NCBI GenBank assembly: GCA_029860345.1 | Contig: JAOUBJ010000020.1 | Location: 1-64,000 of the forward strand | From: Candidatus Zixiibacteriota bacterium | Lineage (GTDB): Bacteria > Zixibacteria > MSB-5A5 > GN15 > FEB-12 | Reading direction: 5' to 3' | DNA: 64,000 nt | Shown here: positions 60,514 through 64,000 of the stretch, piece by piece | How positions within the stretch are numbered: the stretch's first letter is position 1 | How the letters are laid out: every line of letters starts with the position of its first letter | Position numbers and translations under genes: made by a program | Notes under the pieces: model-generated | Told to the model about the DNA's origin: nothing | Databases searched by the model: none | What the model saw: only the letters and a program-made list of their open reading frames with translations

Positions 60514-62442
60514 ATGCCGCAGCTACAGTTGACAATGCCCGACGGTTCGGTCAAGGCTTATGACCGTGGCGCTACTGGTTTGGATGTGGCGCTATCAATC
60601 TCGCCGCGACTGGCCAAAGCAGCCCTGGCCGTGAAAGTAAATGGGCAGGTGATGGACCTAACCGCCGGTATCGATATCGACGCACCTATCGAGATTCTGA
60701 CTTTTGATCAGCCCGAAGGTAAGCAGGTGTTCTGGCACTCCAGCGCACATATAATGGCCCAGGCGGTTCAGGAACTGTTCCCCGGCGTTAAGCTGGCTAT
60801 CGGACCGGCTATCGACGTAGGTTGGTATTACGATTTCGATGTCCCGGAACCGTTCTCGCCTGCAGACCTCGAGCGTATCGAAAAGAAAATGAAAGAGATC
60901 ATCGCCGAAAACGCAGTGTTCAGTCGTTCCGAGCGCCCTCGCGCGGAAGCTCTCGCAAAATGCAAGGCTGAGGGTGACGTTTACAAGGCGGAAATCTTAG
61001 AAGAGCTCGAAGACGACACGGTTTCGTTTTACAACCATTCCCGGTTCGAAGACCTCTGTCGCGGCCCACACCTGCCGAAGACGGGCTTGGTGAAAGCTTT
61101 CAAATTGACTTCGAGTTCCGGCGCATACTGGCGTGGGGATGAGAGACGGCCGATGCTTCAGCGTATCTATGGTGTCGCCTATCCCAAAAAAGGGATGCTC
61201 GACGAGTATCTGGAACGACTCGAAGAAGCCAAGAAACGCGACCACCGTCTGATCGGCAAGCAGCTGGAGTTGTTTACGATAAACGAGGAAGTCGGTGGCG
61301 GGCTGGTGCTCTGGCTGCCCAACGGCGCTCGTATCCGCAACGAGATCGAAGACTTCTGGCGGCAGGAACACACCAGGGCCGGCTACGAAATCGTGTTTTC
61401 GCCGCACATAGCCAATCTCGAACTTTGGGACAAGTCCGGACACACCGATTTCTATAAAGACGACATGTACAGCCCATTCGAGGCCGAGGGCCGCGCCTTC
61501 CAGCTAAGACCGATGAACTGTCCGTTCCATATTTCGATGTACAAGTCGCGCCGCTGGTCCTACCGCGACCTGCCGCTTCGCTGGGCCGAACTGGGGACGG
61601 TCTACCGGTTTGAGCGGGGTGGCGTTTTGCACGGATTAATGCGGGTGCGCGGATTTACCCAGGACGACGCCCACCATTTCGTCACTCAGGAGGGGATGGA
61701 GGACGAGTTGGTCTGGCTGCTGGATTTCTGTGTCAACCTGCTGAAGGCTTTCGGTTTCTCGAATTATGACATATTTCTGTCCACCCGACCGGAGAAGGCC
61801 ATCGGTGATCCGGCCGATTGGGATCGTGCTCAGGACGGCCTTAGGTCCGTTTTGGATAAATCCGGCCTTGAATACCAGGTCGATGAGGGTGGTGGCGCTT
61901 TTTACGGTCCTAAAATCGATATAAAAATCAAAGACGCTCTGAACCGGAGCTGGCAGTGCTCGACTATCCAGTTCGATTTTTCCTTGCCGGAACGGTTCGA
62001 TCTTCATTATATTGCAGCCGATGGTCAACAGCGGCGACCGTTTATGATTCACCGGGCGCTGCTGGGTTCGATCGAACGCTTCTTTGGTGTTTTGATTGAA
62101 CACTATGCCGGTAATTTCCCTTTGTGGCTGGCCCCATGCCAGGTAAGGGTGCTACCGATAACTGACGATCTTAACGAGTACGCAGCTGCTGTCGTCGAGC
62201 GCTTGAAAAATCGCGACATCAGAGCCAAGCTTGATTCTCGGTCGGAGAAGATCGGCGCTAAGATTCGTGACGCCGAAATGCTCAAAGTGCCGTATATGTT
62301 TGTTGTCGGCAAGCGAGAAGTCCAGGAGGACTCGGTCGCGGTGCGCAAGCACGTAGTCGGCGACATTGGCGTGAAAACAATTGATGCGGCAGTTGAAATG
62401 CTGCTGGAAGAAGTTGCTACGAAAGGACTAAATGCGAGTTGA
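60514..62442 (+). CDS. thrS: Threonine-tRNA ligase
   Basis: A 642-residue class II synthetase that charges tRNA-Thr. It has an N-terminal TGS domain (about 1-62, LTMPDGSVKAYDRGATGLD), the editing/second-additional domain (HSSAHIMAQAVQELFPG, near 75), the catalytic core (motif 2 FRNE-like region around GTVYRFERGGVLHGLMRVRGFTQDDAH), zinc-binding MNCPFH, and a C-terminal anticodon domain. The ATG at 60514 follows TTAGAGAG. It heads the thrS-infC-rpmI-rplT-pheS group, a common bacterial order. Confidence 0.97.
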   Translation: MPQLQLTMPDGSVKAYDRGATGLDVALSISPRLAKAALAVKVNGQVMDLTAGIDIDAPIEILTFDQPEGKQVFWHSSAHIMAQAVQELFPGVKLAIGPAIDVGWYYDFDVPEPFSPADLERIEKKMKEIIAENAVFSRSERPRAEALAKCKAEGDVYKAEILEELEDDTVSFYNHSRFEDLCRGPHLPKTGLVKAFKLTSSSGAYWRGDERRPMLQRIYGVAYPKKGMLDEYLERLEEAKKRDHRLIGKQLELFTINEEVGGGLVLWLPNGARIRNEIEDFWRQEHTRAGYEIVFSPHIANLELWDKSGHTDFYKDDMYSPFEAEGRAFQLRPMNCPFHISMYKSRRWSYRDLPLRWAELGTVYRFERGGVLHGLMRVRGFTQDDAHHFVTQEGMEDELVWLLDFCVNLLKAFGFSNYDIFLSTRPEKAIGDPADWDRAQDGLRSVLDKSGLEYQVDEGGGAFYGPKIDIKIKDALNRSWQCSTIQFDFSLPERFDLHYIAADGQQRRPFMIHRALLGSIERFFGVLIEHYAGNFPLWLAPCQVRVLPITDDLNEYAAAVVERLKNRDIRAKLDSRSEKIGAKIRDAEMLKVPYMFVVGKREVQEDSVAVRKHVVGDIGVKTIDAAVEMLLEEVATKGLNAS

Positions 62443-62466
62443 ACTGATGATTAACAGGAGGGTTTC

Positions 62467-63129
62467 ATAAGCAGCAAAGAGCTTCGGGTCAACACCCGAA
62501 TCAAAGCCACGCCGGTTAGACTGATCGGTGACGACGGCCAACAGTTGGGCATTGTACCCATCAATGAGGCCCTTGACAAGGCTCGGGATGTTGAGCTTGA
62601 TTTGGTGGAAGTATCTCCCAACAGTCGGCCGCCGGTTTGTCGAATTCTTGATTATGGCAAGTTCAAGTACGAGCAGGCAAAGAAGGAGAAGATCGCCAGG
62701 AAGCGTCAGCACAGCTACCAGATGAAGGAAATGCGCTTTCGCCCCAAGATCGACGATCATGATTACAATTTCAAGTGTAAGCATGTTCGTGAGTTTCTGG
62801 AATCGGGCAGCAAAGTTCGCGCCTATGTCATGTTTCGCGGTCGAGAATTGGCCTACACCGAGCGCGGTCGCGAGTTGCTGTTGCGGGTGGCCGAAGACAT
62901 GGTCAATATTGCCGTGGTTGACGTCGAGATTAAGCGCGAAGGGCGCAACATGAGCATGATCTTAGGACCCAACGCCGAGACCCTTAAGCGGCTGAAAGAA
63001 AGTACGCGCACAGCATCGCCCAAAGAGGCTGAAACCGTCGAAGTGGCTGAAAAGCCTGAGGCCGATGCAGAAAGCAGTGAAGAAGAAACTCCGGTGGAGA
63101 CAGAAGCGACCAACACCGGGTCAGAATAG
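62467..63129 (+). CDS. infC: Translation initiation factor IF-3, probable AUA start
   Basis: A two-domain factor that checks start codons and keeps ribosomal subunits apart. From 62467 the frame reads SSKELRVNTRIKATPVRLIG, then QLGIVPINEALDKARDVELDLVEVSP and the usual PPVCRILDYGKFKYEQAKK. A C-terminal acidic tail is rich in Glu and Thr. There is no ATG, GTG or TTG in frame before the family N-terminus. AGGAGGG lies four bases upstream of an ATA at 62467, making AUA the likely start and consistent with IF-3 autocontrol through a rare start codon. A TTG at 62545 would cut off conserved residues. Confidence 0.93.
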   Translation: MSSKELRVNTRIKATPVRLIGDDGQQLGIVPINEALDKARDVELDLVEVSPNSRPPVCRILDYGKFKYEQAKKEKIARKRQHSYQMKEMRFRPKIDDHDYNFKCKHVREFLESGSKVRAYVMFRGRELAYTERGRELLLRVAEDMVNIAVVDVEIKREGRNMSMILGPNAETLKRLKESTRTASPKEAETVEVAEKPEADAESSEEETPVETEATNTGSE

Positions 63130-63168
63130 ACCGAACATATAGCACAGCCAACAACGAGGATACGCTCG

Positions 63169-63366
63169 ATGCCGAAAATTAAAACGGTGCGAGGAGCCGC
63201 CAAACGATTTCGCAAGACGGCTTCCGGAAAACTGAAAAGACATCACGCTTTTAAGACTCATATTTTGAACAAGATGAGTCCGAAGCGCAGACGTCAATTG
63301 CGCAAAAGTGCTTTGATATCAAAAGCCGACATGCCGCGCGTAAGTCGTATGCTGCCGAACCTGTAA
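63169..63366 (+). CDS. rpmI: Ribosomal protein bL35
   Basis: A 65-residue basic protein of the large subunit. The sequence fits bL35 throughout: [40 protein letters not shown] and [10 protein letters not shown]. It lies 39 bases after infC and 26 bases before rplT. Confidence 0.97.
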   Translation: MPKIKTVRGAAKRFRKTASGKLKRHHAFKTHILNKMSPKRRRQLRKSALISKADMPRVSRMLPNL

Positions 63367-63392
63367 GACGGCTGAACCTCAAGGAGAAGACA

Positions 63393-63743
63393 ATGCCACG
63401 CTCGAAGAATAACGTAGCCGCCCACCGCCGCCATAAGAAGGTGCTCAAGAAAGCACGCGGCAACTACGGCGCCCGCAGCAAGCTCTATCGAACCGCCCTG
63501 GAGACGGTCAACAAGGGCATGAAGTACGCCTACCGTGACCGTCGCGCCAAAAAGCGGACTTTCCGCGGTCTTTGGATTGCCCGTATCTCGGCGGGAGCCA
63601 AAATGTGTGATACCAATTATTCAACTTTCATGCACGGCCTCAAAAAGGCAGGTGTGAACCTAAATCGCAAGGTCCTGGCCGATATCGCTGCTCGCGACAT
63701 GGCCACATTCACCAACCTGGCAAAAATCGCCGCCGGCAACTAA
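63393..63743 (+). CDS. rplT: Ribosomal protein bL20
   Basis: A 116-residue large-subunit protein that is important for early 50S assembly. Signatures are AHRRHKKVLKKARGNYGARSK (in parts), KKRTFRGLWIARISAGAK and SYSTFMHGLKKAG-like NYSTFMHGLKKAGVNLNRKVL. It has an AAGGAGA ribosome site. In many bacteria L20 represses this operon; a binding site was not identified here. Confidence 0.97.
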   Translation: MPRSKNNVAAHRRHKKVLKKARGNYGARSKLYRTALETVNKGMKYAYRDRRAKKRTFRGLWIARISAGAKMCDTNYSTFMHGLKKAGVNLNRKVLADIAARDMATFTNLAKIAAGN

Positions 63744-63761
63744 CTAAAAGCGAGCTCGATA

Positions 63762-64000
63762 ATGTCGCTTTTGGAGGAAGTTGCCCGTCTAAGTTTACAG
63801 GCGCGAGAGCGGATCAGCACGGCTGATTCGCTCGCTTCGCTTAAAGAGGCTCGTGTCCACTACCTCGGACGCAAAGGTCCTCTTACGGCCATTCTAAAAG
63901 GTCTGAAAGACCTCTCCGTAGACGAACGCAAACAGGTCGGGGCCGAAGCCAACAAGTGCCGGGTCCAGCTTGAATCTGAATTCGATGCCGCCGAAGTAAA
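63762..64000 (+). CDS. pheS: Phenylalanine-tRNA ligase alpha subunit, 5' part
   Basis: The frame from the ATG at 63762 runs off the window after 79 codons. It shows the helical N-terminus of PheS, including RVHYLGRKGPLTAILKGLKD (about residues 31-50) and SVDERKQVGAEAN. The gene starts 19 bases after rplT, in the usual operon order. The catalytic part lies outside the window. Confidence 0.93.
   Translation, partial: MSLLEEVARLSLQARERISTADSLASLKEARVHYLGRKGPLTAILKGLKDLSVDERKQVGAEANKCRVQLESEFDAAEV

Overview
This 64 kb window looks like a chromosomal segment of a Gram-negative, flagellated, uncultured-lineage bacterium. The best guess is candidate phylum Zixibacteria or a close FCB relative. This rests on P-ring and L-ring genes (flgI, flgH) and an outer-membrane beta-barrel, which indicate a diderm; on a secreted protein ending in two DISDLVYLxDFMF dockerin-like repeats, a style I associate with Zixibacteria; and on a FliW/CsrA pair, CheZ and a motility partner-switching module together in one genome. 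The phylum is an inference; a marker-gene tree would decide it. No phage, insertion sequence, CRISPR array or rRNA was seen.

Layout. 1-9.3 kb: housekeeping genes (glyA, a membrane glycosyltransferase, an MTH1187-type thiamine-binding protein, cutA, nrdR, an outer-membrane protein, tatC, tRNA-Gly(CCC), a DUF512 radical-SAM protein, der). 9.3-19.6 kb: one long chemotaxis operon with an RsbU/RsbW/RsbV-like switch, a HEAT-repeat protein, response regulators, cheR, two cheY, cheZ, cheA and cheB, behind a near-consensus sigma-28 promoter. 20.1-22.8 kb: a histidine kinase and sigma-54 activator pair, probably the flagellar FlgS/FlgR or FlrB/FlrC equivalent. 23.2-25.0 kb: a reverse-strand AAA ATPase plus DUF4276 (TOPRIM-like) pair resembling an OLD/PARIS-type defence module. 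25.5-33.9 kb: motAB, then flgBC, an unknown small gene and fliEFGHIJ behind a consensus sigma-54 promoter. 34.1-36.4 kb: a repeat-rich break with a cohesin/dockerin-like secreted protein and a small cysteine-rich protein. 36.4-48.9 kb: flgFGAHI, a flgJ-transglycosylase fusion, flgN, flgK, csrA, flgL, fliW and a TPR-glycosyltransferase, behind a second sigma-54 promoter. 49.0-56.2 kb: flagellin (sigma-28 promoter), fliD, fliS, a FliT/FlgN-like chaperone, flgM and an HDOD gene. 56.5-60.0 kb: a giant TIR-WD40-Roc/COR-zinc-ribbon-DUF4365 protein. 60.3 kb to the end: tRNA-Val(GAC), thrS, infC, rpmI, rplT and the start of pheS.

How it fits together. The promoters suggest a classic flagellar hierarchy: kinase and sigma-54 activator, then sigma-54 promoters for rod, basal-body and hook-associated genes, then sigma-28 (checked by FlgM) for flagellin and chemotaxis. 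CsrA and FliW add translational control. Two likely immunity loci (AAA/DUF4276 and the TIR multidomain gene) sit at borders of the motility region, both beside mosaics of dispersed intergenic repeats.

The most novel objects are the TIR-WD40-Roc-COR-DUF4365 protein, the AAA/DUF4276 pair, the chemotaxis operon containing a partner-switching module and HEAT scaffold, and a recurrent promoter layout that places the start codon at the predicted transcription start (leaderless mRNAs).
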